Assembly: GCA_026708685.1 (NCBI GenBank)
Contig: JAPOUL010000123.1
Span: forward strand, 1 to 64,000
From: Bacteroidota bacterium
GTDB taxonomy: Bacteria; Bacteroidota; Rhodothermia; Rhodothermales; Bin80
Length of the DNA stretch: 64,000 bases
Direction of reading: 5' to 3'
Positions 9,429-18,750 of the stretch are shown piece by piece. The notes under the pieces were generated by a model. The model was not told where the DNA came from and did no database searches. It saw only the letters and a program-made list of their open reading frames with translations. The translations under genes were made by a program, and so were the position numbers. Within the stretch, counting starts at the first letter, position 1. Each line of letters opens with the position of its first letter.

Positions 9429-9779
9429 TCAAGCATGGATGGGGAACAAAAGATGTGATTTATGGGGTTTCTTGGCCTTGTCACGTATGAGACTACACCG
9501 GGGTGACCCAAAATCAATCATACCACTCAAATCTAATGTTTGACTACATCTCAAGCGTTCCACATTCAGCATCTTTTTTGTCAGCATGTATAGTCTTGAT
9601 CGTTGAGACATCAACGGATTTATAAATTTCTTCCTATGGCTGTCTGCAAGAATAATGATTTCCTGAGCCCCACGGGCGATCTTAGTCAAACGCAGTATTT
9701 TCAGGGACAATCTGCCATCGTAGAGAGGTTTGATTTTATTATATCTGCTATGGTGATGGCGTGTGAGGCTACGATTCAC
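9429..9779 (-). CDS. uncertain basic ORF upstream of tsaE
   Basis: A 116-codon open frame ends 25 nt before tsaE and could be the first gene of that cluster. The product is rich in Lys, Arg and Leu, with no motif, signal or membrane segment that I recognise. An opposing 61-codon frame overlaps it. It may be noncoding or a decayed gene. Confidence 0.2.
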   Translation of the reverse strand: MNRSLTRHHHSRYNKIKPLYDGRLSLKILRLTKIARGAQEIIILADSHRKKFINPLMSQRSRLYMLTKKMLNVERLRCSQTLDLSGMIDFGSPRCSLIRDKAKKPHKSHLLFPIHA

Positions 9780-10028
9780 CTAATCTAGGGTATTCCTTAT
9801 GTGGGAAAGATGCCCCCGACAGATCAGTTGGGAGGAATTGCCATAAGCCGAGTCAGGAAATCCGTAGAAATTGCTACTCATACATTTTAGTGGGTTGATG
9901 CTCTGCGAGAATTCTTCCCTAGAAAAAATATTGTATCCAAACGAAAACCCCATAACAACAGTGTCTCATTAAGAAAAAACGAGATGCTGTATATATAGTT
10001 GTAGATGTCTTGAAAATTTCTGCAGAAT
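9780..10028. other. intergenic, no recognised feature
   Basis: An AT-rich stretch between the uncertain ORF above and the membrane-anchored protein gene. With 9405-9779 it forms a gap of about 620 bp without a confidently called gene. No RNA gene or clear repeat is seen. It probably contains the promoter of the 10029 gene. Confidence 0.4.
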
Positions 10029-10649
10029 TTGCGGTTTTTGAACACATTTAGCAACGGGTTCGTATATTCACCGATGACGACTCAGTCAACCATATTCAAA
10101 CTCGCCATTATGTTAACTTTGGAATTATTACTTTTTATTGTAGCATGGGTCACTGCAATTGGTGCCCTCATTACCGCATTGGTTGCTGTTTTATCATTGC
10201 GCTCTGAAAAGAGAAAGCAAGAGGCGAATATGTCTAAATGGATGGGCTCTGTTGATGCGGATATGAGTACATTCAAAGAATTTATGAAAGAAATCCAACA
10301 GAAAATTGACCAGATTTTCTTGAGATTGCCTCCGCTGGTAGCTACAAAACAAAGTCCTCTTCAACTTACTGATTTGGGCAAAGAAATTTCCGACAAGTTG
10401 AACGCACTTGGTTTGGTGAGTAAGTTTGTTGATGCCGTAAAAGATGAAGTTAAAGGTAAGGAGCCCTATGACATTCAGGAATTTAGCCTTACCTATGTCC
10501 AAGATGACACACACTACTTGGATAAAGAGCGCAAGCTTATACGCAGAGTTGCCTATGAGAAAGGTGTCACCGAGGAAGAATTTCGAAGTGTTATTGGACT
10601 TGAACTTCGGGATAAACTATTGGAGATAGAAGGCTTAGTAATTGTCTAA
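10029..10649 (+). CDS. membrane-anchored protein of unknown function
   Basis: A 206-residue product with one N-terminal hydrophobic span (about residues 25-58, LTLELLLFIVAWVTAIGALI then VAVLSL), a charged coiled-coil-like segment (SEKRKQEANMSKWMGSVDAD..FKEFMKEIQQKI) and a soluble C-terminal domain containing SPLQLTDLGKEISDKL and PYDIQEFSLTYV. I have seen this layout in uncharacterised proteins from diverse bacteria; no enzymatic motif is visible. Downstream ATGs at 10074 and 10110 are alternative starts. It stands alone between larger gaps. Confidence 0.6.
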   Translation: MRFLNTFSNGFVYSPMTTQSTIFKLAIMLTLELLLFIVAWVTAIGALITALVAVLSLRSEKRKQEANMSKWMGSVDADMSTFKEFMKEIQQKIDQIFLRLPPLVATKQSPLQLTDLGKEISDKLNALGLVSKFVDAVKDEVKGKEPYDIQEFSLTYVQDDTHYLDKERKLIRRVAYEKGVTEEEFRSVIGLELRDKLLEIEGLVIV

Positions 10650-10818
10650 CTCTTGGGCAAGAAAAGCAAACAAACAGAACCCGATGGAATCAGTCAAAAT
10701 CAATAGGAACAGAGACTGAAACTGGCATGAAAAACATCTACCAAAACCATCTATTTTGGGGCCATTTCTCAAGTTAAGGTCAATTTAATTACCTATATTT
10801 GCTAAACTAATCAAGGTA

Positions 10819-11292
10819 ATGATGAAATTTATTTGGATTGTCCCACTTATTGTGATAGGTGCATGCCGCCCAGCATCTGAAGTTTCAACGACTTCAGATG
10901 ATACGGCCACAGGTATGGAGAATGTATATACTCCGTCTGAATCGCCTGAGAACGCAAAGGTGTACATCATTGAGCCAGAAGACGGTGCAATCGTTCCAAG
11001 TGGAACGGTGACGGTAAGGTTCGGTCTTTCCAAGATGGGAGTTGCTCCGGCTGGAATTGACTTTCCTCATGCTGGCCACCATCATCTCTTGGTCAATGCA
11101 GCTGAATTACCGCCGATGGATCAGCCGATCCCTGCAGACTCTGCTCATCTTCATTTTGGAACGGGGCAGACGGAAACGGACCTTGACCTCGCGCCTGGGA
11201 TCTATACACTACAACTGCTTCTTGGAGATTTCGCTCATATCCCGCATGAACCACCTGTACTATCTGAACCCGTCACAATTACGGTTCAATAG
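10819..11292 (+). CDS. DUF4399 domain lipoprotein
   Basis: A 157-residue secreted protein. It has a lipoprotein signal (MMKFIWIVPLIVIGAC, lipobox Cys16), a short Ser/Thr/Glu-rich linker and one DUF4399 domain (VYIIEPEDGAIVPSG, GIDFPHAGHHHLLVN, AHLHFGTGQTETDLDLAPG). The conserved His cluster suggests metal or ligand binding, but the function of DUF4399 is unknown. The ATG at 10819 or the one 3 nt later is the start. Confidence 0.85.
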   Translation: MMKFIWIVPLIVIGACRPASEVSTTSDDTATGMENVYTPSESPENAKVYIIEPEDGAIVPSGTVTVRFGLSKMGVAPAGIDFPHAGHHHLLVNAAELPPMDQPIPADSAHLHFGTGQTETDLDLAPGIYTLQLLLGDFAHIPHEPPVLSEPVTITVQ

Positions 11293-11392
11293 GGTTGCTG
11301 TTGTCTAAGGCGATATTGGAGGCGTGGGTTATGGATTTGCAATCATCAGAGAGATCTACGAATTATTGATCTCATACCACGTATGACATTGC

Positions 11393-12853
11393 ATGAAGAT
11401 TGATGGAGAAATTCAGAAAGGCGGAACCATTCTATGGTTGCGAAGAGATTTAAGGGTGAGGGATCATCCTGCATGGCATATTGCATTGAATCATCAGGAG
11501 CCAGTATACCCAGTCTTCATCTATGATTCATTAATTGAAACGACGTATGGTGCTGCTCCCAAATGGCGATTGGAACAGAGCCTTCATTCACTGGACATCG
11601 CATTAAGGCAGAACGGTAGTCGCTTGATTCTTAGGCGAGGACATCCGCTAGATGTTCTTCAGACATTGATCAACGAAACGGGATCAGTACGTGTCATTTG
11701 GTCAAGGCTCTATGATCCAGAATCAAGGATACGAGATGATAAAGTACATGCTGCTCTCTATCATCAGGGGGTTGAGGTATCCAATGTGAATGCAAGTTTG
11801 CTCTTTGAACCATGGACGGTGGCAACGCAATCGGACAGTTTCTATCGTGTCTATACTCCGTTTTGGAAAGCAGTTTCTGGTCGTGATGTGACCTCCCCTT
11901 TGGATGCTCCTTCGGATTTATTTCCGCCAAACGTGTGGCCGAAAAGTGACCTACTATCCGATTGGAAGCTAGGTTTGCCTATGAATCGTGGAGCAGCTAT
12001 TGTTTCGCGTTTTGCGAAGGTTGGAGAGCATGCTGCCAGTCAACGACTGGATCAATTCATTGAAACATCCATCTATCGCTACAAATCAGAACGAGACTTT
12101 CCATCCAAGTTTGCTACATCTGGTTTATCGGAAAACTTGGCTTACGGAGAAATTTCCCCCCATGTGATTTGGCATGCGGGTTTTCAGGCAACGCTTAAAG
12201 ATGGTAAAAAAAATAGGGAGGCATTGCATTTTCTGAAGGAATTGGTTTGGCGAGAATTTGCCTATCATCTCATCTATCATACCCCTCATATTGTGGATCA
12301 GAACTGGCGACCTTCATGGGACAATTTTCCATGGAGGGAAGACAATGAAGATGCTGAAGCTTGGCGAAGAGGACTTACAGGAGTTGAAATGGTGGATGCA
12401 GCCATGCGAGAAATGTATGTTACAGGTACTATGCACAATCGTACTCGAATGCTTGTTGCCAGTTATTTAACGAAGCATTTGATGACTGGATGGAGGGTAG
12501 GGGAGGCGTGGTTTCGAGACTGTTTAATTGATTGGGATATTGCTGCCAATGCCATGGGATGGCAATGGACTGCTGGATCTGGCCCTGATGCTGCACCTTA
12601 TTTCAGAATTTATAATCCAGAGATTCAGGCGAAAAAGTTTGATCCAGATCACAGCTACAGAGACAGGTTTATAGCCGAAGGGCGTTTAATCCCTCATCAG
12701 GATGCATTAATCTATTTTGAAGCGATTCCCCAATCATGGAATCTTTCTCCAGACCAACCTTATCCATCACCGATTGTTGATTTGAGAGTTGGGCGGCAAC
12801 AGGCATTGGAGGCTTATCAGGAATTTAACAAGCGAGTTATAATTGATCATTGA
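11393..12853 (+). CDS. phr: deoxyribodipyrimidine photolyase
   Basis: A 486-residue DNA photolyase/cryptochrome-family protein. The N-terminal alpha/beta photolyase domain begins ILWLRRDLRVRDHPAW, and the FAD-binding domain has HNRTRMLVASYLTKHL, DWDIAANAMGWQWTAGSGPD and PYFRIYNPEIQAKKFDP. These enzymes use blue light and FADH- to split UV-induced pyrimidine dimers. About 15 residues precede the usual family start. It is a single-gene unit. A photolyase fits exposure to light in surface waters or in a shallow host. Confidence 0.93.
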   Translation: MKIDGEIQKGGTILWLRRDLRVRDHPAWHIALNHQEPVYPVFIYDSLIETTYGAAPKWRLEQSLHSLDIALRQNGSRLILRRGHPLDVLQTLINETGSVRVIWSRLYDPESRIRDDKVHAALYHQGVEVSNVNASLLFEPWTVATQSDSFYRVYTPFWKAVSGRDVTSPLDAPSDLFPPNVWPKSDLLSDWKLGLPMNRGAAIVSRFAKVGEHAASQRLDQFIETSIYRYKSERDFPSKFATSGLSENLAYGEISPHVIWHAGFQATLKDGKKNREALHFLKELVWREFAYHLIYHTPHIVDQNWRPSWDNFPWREDNEDAEAWRRGLTGVEMVDAAMREMYVTGTMHNRTRMLVASYLTKHLMTGWRVGEAWFRDCLIDWDIAANAMGWQWTAGSGPDAAPYFRIYNPEIQAKKFDPDHSYRDRFIAEGRLIPHQDALIYFEAIPQSWNLSPDQPYPSPIVDLRVGRQQALEAYQEFNKRVIIDH

Positions 12854-12956
12854 ATAGATTACGGTTCATGCCGCATATTGAGAGAAGAGTCTGGGAATTA
12901 ATTTATGAGTAAATCACAATGAGTTTTTTACAGAAAATTATATATGTGGGAAGCTG

Positions 12957-13040
12957 TTGCAAAGCCTCCGCGTTTTAGTAGAAATACTACCATGGAGTAC
13001 CTATGACGCATTGTTTAGAGTTAACACTGAGGTTTTGCAA
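12957..13040. repeat. 84-bp MITE-like unit with inverted ends TTGCAAA.CCTC
   Basis: TTGCAAAGCCTC (12957-12968) and GAGGTTTTGCAA (13029-13040) are near-perfect inverted repeats enclosing about 60 bp without coding potential. The end sequence resembles terminal repeats of IS5-group elements (GAGnCCTTTGCAAA) and recurs singly at 33203 and 45141. It could be a minimal non-autonomous element. The rest of the 12854-13246 gap shows only the in-frame tail described for the neighbouring ATPase. Confidence 0.45.
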
Positions 13041-13246
13041 ATGACTCTGGATATCCCAATACACGACTCCAGTGAATCAATCACAACACTCGGGGTACAA
13101 ACGTTTAGGCAGGCAGGATCGCGTACAGGGCTCTAGTGCCCCATAGCTCACATTTCTTGTTTTTTGAGGGGCTTCTTAGAATCAGGCGGTGGGGGACTCA
13201 CCTTGATCGGATGGAGGCGGTTTTTGCTCCCCACTTTGAGAAATGT

Positions 13247-14364
13247 CTACGGAATATCCTGTTCGCGTCCATACGTATCAATCAGAAAGGAGCGTAGAGA
13301 GGGTATGGGAATTCTGCAGTACCCATCTCCCTGTATATCAATGATCCCTCGGTCAAGAGCACGCGTGAACAGTGCGGTCGCCTTTTCCTCGGAGTAAGAC
13401 TCCGTGAGTCCATCAATGATCCATTCTGGGTCCATGTCCGTGCCTATTGGCTTCTTAGCGAAAAGCTTCGCCATCGCATGGCGCTCACCAAGAAAAATAC
13501 CTCTGAACCTCTCTTGGTAATAGGCAATCTGTTCTTCGCGGACTGCTCGGAGCACGCTGTCAAGTCCAGTATCTGACATGTCTGGGTTGATGCTAGATAA
13601 ATGGTTGGCGAGCAAGGATGCATAGGCGATAATGTGCTGTGGCCAGCCATGTGTTTGTTTGGCTACTGCATCAATCCATTTGGGCAAGGGTGGCACTACC
13701 TTCTCGTGGCTCAGGAATTTTCTGATGACAGATTTGGTCTCATGTGGGTGCAAGCCCCCTAGCGAAGGTTTGCATTGACGGGTGAAGCGGGTGATTCCAA
13801 AAGACGCGAACGCATCCAGAGTTGTGCTTAACCCACCCGCCAACAGCATGACGGGCATCTCTAAATGCCCGTTGTGGATCATGCTCAGGGTATCTCCGAC
13901 TCGGACATGCTCCTGTGATCCTACCTCCAGGGAAGATAACCGTTGGGCTTCGTCCAGCACTAAGATGAGTCCATGCTTGGTGGCTATGCACTTGAGAATT
14001 TCGGTGGGTGTCGCATGCCCCGCGATCGTCTCAACTATGCCGCCCTTAACGTATATGATTCCAGCCTCCAAGGAAGCCTTTTGGTCTACCGCGTATGCCT
14101 GCCCAAGTGCCTGTGCAATCGCGAAGGGTCGTGCAGGGCGGTCAGTGAGATGCGAGCGTGTTTCCATCGATTTGCCACCTTACAGAGTTCGGCGAGGAGG
14201 GCCGTTTTCCCCGCCCCAGGTGCCCCGTGAACCAGAAATGTGGTGCCCGTCTTTGAAGGCTTATTTGCATGGAGTACGGCTTTGAACACGTCAATGATCT
14301 CGTTACGCCCATGGAAATAGGGCTTAGGGCCGCGGTCTCCGTGGTGCTTTTCAGTGGGTGGCAT
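13247..14364 (-). pseudogene. solo AAA+ ATPase, copy 1 (frameshifted)
   Basis: Two overlapping frames rebuild a protein of about 372 residues. The first (from ATG at 14364) gives PYFHGRNEIIDVFKAVL, Walker A HGAPGAGKTALL and ..LTALHDP. The second, entered through a 1-nt deletion in a short run near 14126, gives AIAQALGQAYAVD, Walker B LILVLDEAQRL, GLSTTLDAFASFGITRF, THGWPQHIIAYA and the C-terminal IPIPSLRSFLIDTYG. Organisation suggests an ORC/Cdc6- or TnsC-like AAA+ module plus a winged-helix end; role unknown. It is paralogous to the genes at 43248 and 52895. After the TAG at 13247 the frame continues into a Pro/Lys-rich tail. Confidence 0.75.
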
Positions 14365-14510
14365 GGGACAGAATTCTTAGGGTAGAGTAAAAAAAAAAAC
14401 GGTTTAAGACATTGCCTGGTTCCATTATATAGGGAAACAGAGAGCCAAGAGATTGCCCTTTGGTGGAGTGCAAATCTCAGTTCGTGTTCCCTTCTGTTTT
14501 TATGACTGGT

Positions 14511-14533
14511 GGGCACTCACGTATATAATCCCC
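14511..14533 (-). repeat. dispersed 22-bp element, copy C
   Basis: On the minus strand this reads GGGGATTATATACGTGAGTG followed by CCC. It matches copies at 52646 and 60166 at about 19-20 of 22 positions. It lies about 150 nt upstream of AAA+ copy 1. It may be a solo transposon end or a conserved promoter/operator-like element. Confidence 0.55.
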
Positions 14534-14540
14534 GTAGCAA

Positions 14541-14563
14541 AAGGGTAGATTCGGTAGTCTATC
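14541..14563. promoter_or_regulatory. GGTAGATT motif upstream of AAA+ copy 1
   Basis: GGGTAGATTCGGTAG then TCTATCC contains the 8-mer GGTAGATT found in the phased repeats upstream of AAA+ copy 2, and forms a partial dyad (GGTAGA...TCTATCC). It lies about 180 nt before the start codon of copy 1. Proposed as a shared regulatory or binding site by comparison only. Confidence 0.3.
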
Positions 14564-14824
14564 CTATTATTTCTGTCATATTCCTGCGAAATAGAATGGC
14601 TCAATATCAGGGTACACACGCAGATAATTCTGGTGATATATATGAGATCAGAATTACAATAGTTGATTCAATGAAATCTCATTAGCGTGATTTGAAAATC
14701 CAAGTTTTTAGATTCAAATCAATCCATTCACAAAAGTTAGGCATTCACCCGAACACCTAAATGGTAACGCAGATGGGAAACCCGAATAGGGTAAACGTTT
14801 GACGAACGGAAGGTGCAATCAAAA

Positions 14825-15845
14825 TTACGGAGTACCTTCTTCAGGCTTACGGCCAAGAAGAAAAACATAGGAGTAAAGATATTTTGATCTCCACCTGCAA
14901 CGAGTGCGTCTGCTCCAGAGTTCAGAAATGAACTTACATCTCGTATGCCTTTTGGAATTAGTCGCAGTGATTCTGCTATTTGAAGTGATGAATTTGTCAG
15001 GATTCGCCCAATTGGGGTACATGGAATACTCTTCCAAGTGAGATCTCTACCTTGAAGTGCACGATGCCATGGGTAACCTGGGTCAGCGGTTGGAGCAAGA
15101 TCAGAAGAATCTATCATCTCAAACCCAGACTCTTTTAATGATTGACATACGGCATGTGTTGTTGCAATGTCAGGAAGCGCGTTTCCTAACATGATTCTCT
15201 TCTTGATTTGCATATGATCTTCACGGGAAGGATCAAAATCGTCAGTAATACATCAGTCGTACCCAGCAAATAGACTTCCAGGCCGTAGGATTTGGTAAAC
15301 ATCAGAAAATGCACGCGTCTTATTTGGAGCATGGCACATCGCTTCAATTAAAAAGGCAGCATCATAGGAATTCGCTTCCTCAGAAATGTCCATGAAGTCT
15401 CCCTAGATAAACTGTACATTTTTATCTATGGGTTCCTGACTTAATTCTTTCGCTCGTTCCACCTGTGATAAGCTGAGATTCAAACCGACAAAGTCTGCAT
15501 AATACCATTGGGAAATATTTCGTACAGGACATCCCATACCGCATCCTAAATCAATGACTCTCTGTCCAGACTTTATCGACAGGGAATCCCCAATAAATCG
15601 CTGATGCCTTACAATAGAATCCTTAAATGATTCGCCGCGTTTGCGGGGAGCAAAGTGAAAACTGTCCCCCAACCGTACTCATAGAATCTGGTCACTAAGT
15701 TGTAGAAATGAGTGATCATCGTTTGATATCGGCCCCTTCGCTGATCAAGGTTTTTGGCAAAGATATCTGTATATTCGTCTACAGCATTTTTCGTTTCATT
15801 GCCTAATGAAAACGTGTCATTTTGGGGAGGGAGTTGAGAGGACAT
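14825..15845 (-). pseudogene. sterol C-24 methyltransferase (ERG6/SMT family), decayed
   Basis: Minus-strand reading rebuilds a full-length SMT of about 340 residues. In order: HFYNLVTRFYEYGWG, [1-nt loss in a G run near 15667-15671], SFHFAPRKRGESFKDSIVRH, the SAM site VIDLGCGMGCPVRNI, FI-[TAG, 15400-15402]-GDFMDI, LIEAMCHAPNKTRAFSDVY, RPGSLFAGYD-[TGA near 15253, where relatives have Trp]-CITDDFDP, then the SMT C-terminal domain (PWHRALQGRDLTWKSIP, SSFLNSGADALVAGGD, IFTPMFFFL), [frameshift near 14853] GRKPEEGTP-stop. SMTs alkylate the sterol side chain at C-24. Four independent lesions and a Cys in the GxGxGGP loop show a dead gene. No other sterol genes are in the window. Confidence 0.9.
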
Positions 15846-16211
15846 AAAAGAGGATCAAGCTAAGTGTTAAACTGCACCCATACGGATGCCAATGCACAAA
15901 CATAGGAATATTTTCCGAGTTGAGCACATTATGTAATCAAACCTCCATTCAGGGATGTATTGTTTCATGAATCAGGGAAGAACGGATGATGACTCATCTG
16001 GATAACGCTATCAACCAAAGATGATACCATGAACGCTACCCTACATCTTGATCAAAGCAATGGGATCTTTGGAAAGCACCTAAGAAGATTCTCCGAGACG
16101 TTTCATCTCAAAGCACTACAGAATACGAAAGAAGATCATATGAAATTCATTCACGATGAATGGTTCATGGGAGGTTATGATCGGAAATGGAGCCATGGAT
16201 CACCTGTGACA
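15846..16211. other. intergenic, no recognised feature
   Basis: About 365 bp between the methyltransferase pseudogene and the oxidoreductase. A 108-codon plus-strand frame starting at 16029 runs into the antisense of the oxidoreductase and has no recognisable content, so I do not call it. Confidence 0.4.
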
Positions 16212-17210
16212 TTACGAAATAGAGACCCATGCGTTGATTTCTGCACTATGAAAACACGCGTCAATCACACGCATATTCTTCACAGCATCGGAAATAGAAT
16301 TCAATGGATTAGTCCCTTTTTGCACAACTTGCGAAAAGGCATCACACTGGGATGAAAATTGATTAACGGCAGGCATTTTCAATCGGTTCGTTTCAAGATC
16401 ATGCTGTATTTCTAATGTGGGCTCAGCATCTGGTGGGATATTAAATGGAGATGGAATGGAAATTCGTCCATGTATGCCCACCAAAGAAACATGTTGAAAT
16501 CGTTGCATCTGCGTCCCGCAGACGATCGTTGCACTTCCCTGAGCAAAATCTAAGAGGATAGTTGACAATACATCAGTCTTAAAGCGAGGATCTCGCTTCA
16601 TGCGTGCACTTACCCGCAAGGGCTCATCTCGGTAGAACCAACGAGCAACGGAGACACCATAACAACCAATGTCCATCAGTGCTCCACCACCGTACTCCAA
16701 GTTGTTTCGAATATTATTTGGGTCTTTGTTATCATAAGAAAAGTGAACATGGACATGTCGTAGCTCACCAATCTCACCTCCTATTACCATCTCATTAGCT
16801 GATCTCCATTGAGAATGGTACTTGTACATGAACGCTTCAGCGACAGTGAGATTAGGGTACTGTTTTGAAACCCCATCAAGAAGGAGTACATCCTGCTCAT
16901 TGAGTCCTAATGGTTTCTCGCACAAGACATGTTTGCCAGCCTCCAGTGCCAGAGATGCCCATTGGACGTGTAAGTGGTTCGGCAAAGGGATATAAACTGC
17001 ATCAACACTGTCGAGACGGATGAGATCTTCATAACTGGAACTCACCATTGGAATTTGGTGTGTCTCTGCAACCGTATGAGCAAGTTCTTGATTGCGAGAT
17101 GCAATAGCAACAACTGCACCCGTTTGACTGGACTGTATGGCAGGAATGACCTCTTTCTGAGCGATTCGTGCACATGACAGGACTCCCCAACGAAGTTGAG
17201 GCTTCTTCAT
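16212..17210 (-). CDS. Gfo/Idh/MocA-family NAD(P)-dependent oxidoreductase
   Basis: A 332-residue protein with an N-terminal Rossmann fold (LRWGVLSCARIAQKEVIPAI), the family motif VLCEKPLGL and the C-terminal segment YGGGALMDIGCYGVSVARWFY. Family members oxidise or reduce sugars and cyclitols such as glucose, inositol or 1,5-anhydrofructose, or act as dimeric dihydrodiol dehydrogenases, which this one resembles in length. Its start lies 45 nt beyond the stop of the DUF1080 gene on the same strand, so the two probably share a transcript; 3-keto sugars made by such oxidoreductases are plausible DUF1080 substrates. Confidence 0.87.
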   Translation of the reverse strand: MKKPQLRWGVLSCARIAQKEVIPAIQSSQTGAVVAIASRNQELAHTVAETHQIPMVSSSYEDLIRLDSVDAVYIPLPNHLHVQWASLALEAGKHVLCEKPLGLNEQDVLLLDGVSKQYPNLTVAEAFMYKYHSQWRSANEMVIGGEIGELRHVHVHFSYDNKDPNNIRNNLEYGGGALMDIGCYGVSVARWFYRDEPLRVSARMKRDPRFKTDVLSTILLDFAQGSATIVCGTQMQRFQHVSLVGIHGRISIPSPFNIPPDAEPTLEIQHDLETNRLKMPAVNQFSSQCDAFSQVVQKGTNPLNSISDAVKNMRVIDACFHSAEINAWVSIS

Positions 17211-17255
17211 AGATTCAAGGTGTCAATGGGCAGGAGTACAAAGATGTTGCCCTAT

Positions 17256-18656
17256 TCAATTAAGCGTACGGACCTTGATACTTCGAAAATGAACCTCATC
17301 ACCATGATCTTGCAACAGGAGATGACCTTGTGGCCAGTGACCAAATCCTTCCCACACAACATACTTACTGCGTGCGACCAGAGCATCAAAAACTGGAGTT
17401 CCGCGTTCATATTCCACGACCTTTCGGTCATTGAGCCAATGTTCCACATGGGCACCCACGAATTCGGATTGCTCCATCCTGCTACCGCTTATGGCATCAT
17501 CCATGCGGGTTCCGCTGACAATAATTCTCGCACGATTCCATTGTCCAGGCTTACGAACGGTTTTGCCTTCGTAGGCTGGAATCAGATCATAGAGTGATCC
17601 GATGGTTCGATTCCCAGCTGCACCCTGAGTGGCATCTGGGTGATTTTCATCGTCAAGAAGCTGAAACTCAAGGCCAATGGCAGATGCATCACTGCCATAC
17701 GATTCAGTAATAAAGTATTTGATTCCGCTATTGGCACCTTCCGTCAGTTTAAAGTCAAGGCTCAATTCAAAGGTGGAGTACTCATCCATGGTTACGATAT
17801 CTCCACCATAGGCAGATTCTGCCCCTCCAGAAGCTTCCACCATCAAGATACCGTCTTCGACTTTCCAGCCTTTTTCGGGGAAGGATTCTTTTCCAGCACC
17901 GCGCCAGCCGTTCGTGGACTCCCCATCAAACAGGAGCGAAAACCCTTGATCTACTTCTTGCTCACTCAGCGTGTTGGGGACTAAATTGATGACATAATTA
18001 TCAGTCCATGGTCGTGGTGATACATTTTCATCCGTGATTTTGATGTTGCGCCAACGAACATGACGGCCAGCTAATTCAGAATCGGGAACGCTATGGACTT
18101 GAAGTGCAATAAAGCCTTCGGATGTCATGTCATCATAAAGAGCTGCACATGGGACATCATTGACCCAAGTTCGAATGAAATGACCAATGGCTTCTACGTA
18201 ATAATGGTTCCATTCTTCCAATTGAAATGCCTCGCGGCAGTGTTGATTCACCGACAGAGGATACAGCCACCCTCTACGGGCCTCATCATAGATGCCTCCA
18301 CTCCACGCACGGGGGCTTGGATCAATCTCAACCTGATAACCATGAACGCGGCCATCAAGGTAATCATCGCGGGACTCACTTCGAATTTGAATACCAGAAT
18401 TAATATCCGGGTCAACCCATAATTCAACACTCAAAGCGAAGTCACTGTACGTTTTGGCCGTTGCAAGAAATGTATTTGGAGTGTCGGCAGATGTCGTCCC
18501 TGTGACTACACCATCAGATGCTTCGTAAGAGGCATCTCCGCCGAGTTTGGTCCATCCAGAGAGGTCGCTGTCTTCAACGAGGGACATCCATTCTTGAGCA
18601 TGTGCAGCCGAAAGAATGACAAAGGTAAAAAGAGCAGAAAAAATGAATCGTAACAT
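17256..18656 (-). CDS. secreted protein with two DUF1080 (3-keto-disaccharide hydrolase) domains
   Basis: A 466-residue exported protein with a signal peptide (MLRFIFSALFTFVILSAAHA). Two tandem DUF1080 beta-sandwich domains follow, at about 20-230 and 235-466 (first WMSLVEDSDLSGWTKLGG..., second GFSLLFDGESTNGWRGAG...). DUF1080 proteins have been shown in Bacteroidetes to hydrolyse 3-keto-glycosides; other members look like carbohydrate-binding lectin-type folds. The duplication may give one catalytic and one binding domain. It is transcribed with the downstream Gfo/Idh/MocA oxidoreductase. Confidence 0.85.
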   Translation of the reverse strand: MLRFIFSALFTFVILSAAHAQEWMSLVEDSDLSGWTKLGGDASYEASDGVVTGTTSADTPNTFLATAKTYSDFALSVELWVDPDINSGIQIRSESRDDYLDGRVHGYQVEIDPSPRAWSGGIYDEARRGWLYPLSVNQHCREAFQLEEWNHYYVEAIGHFIRTWVNDVPCAALYDDMTSEGFIALQVHSVPDSELAGRHVRWRNIKITDENVSPRPWTDNYVINLVPNTLSEQEVDQGFSLLFDGESTNGWRGAGKESFPEKGWKVEDGILMVEASGGAESAYGGDIVTMDEYSTFELSLDFKLTEGANSGIKYFITESYGSDASAIGLEFQLLDDENHPDATQGAAGNRTIGSLYDLIPAYEGKTVRKPGQWNRARIIVSGTRMDDAISGSRMEQSEFVGAHVEHWLNDRKVVEYERGTPVFDALVARSKYVVWEGFGHWPQGHLLLQDHGDEVHFRSIKVRTLN

Positions 18657-18750
18657 TGAAAAAATCAGTAAGTTTGCGGTAAAGATACTAAAATCGGCAT
18701 AAAAGTATCAGGATTCATTTTATCTTTAGTCTCATCAAATTTCTACATTC

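Noticed and set aside
15240-15260. TGA read as Trp in the methyltransferase
   Set aside because: TGA clearly terminates other genes here (for example hsdM at 22029), and the gene has other lesions, so recoding is unnecessary.
16029-16355. 108-codon plus-strand ORF
   Set aside because: Its 3' half is antisense to the oxidoreductase and it shows no protein features.
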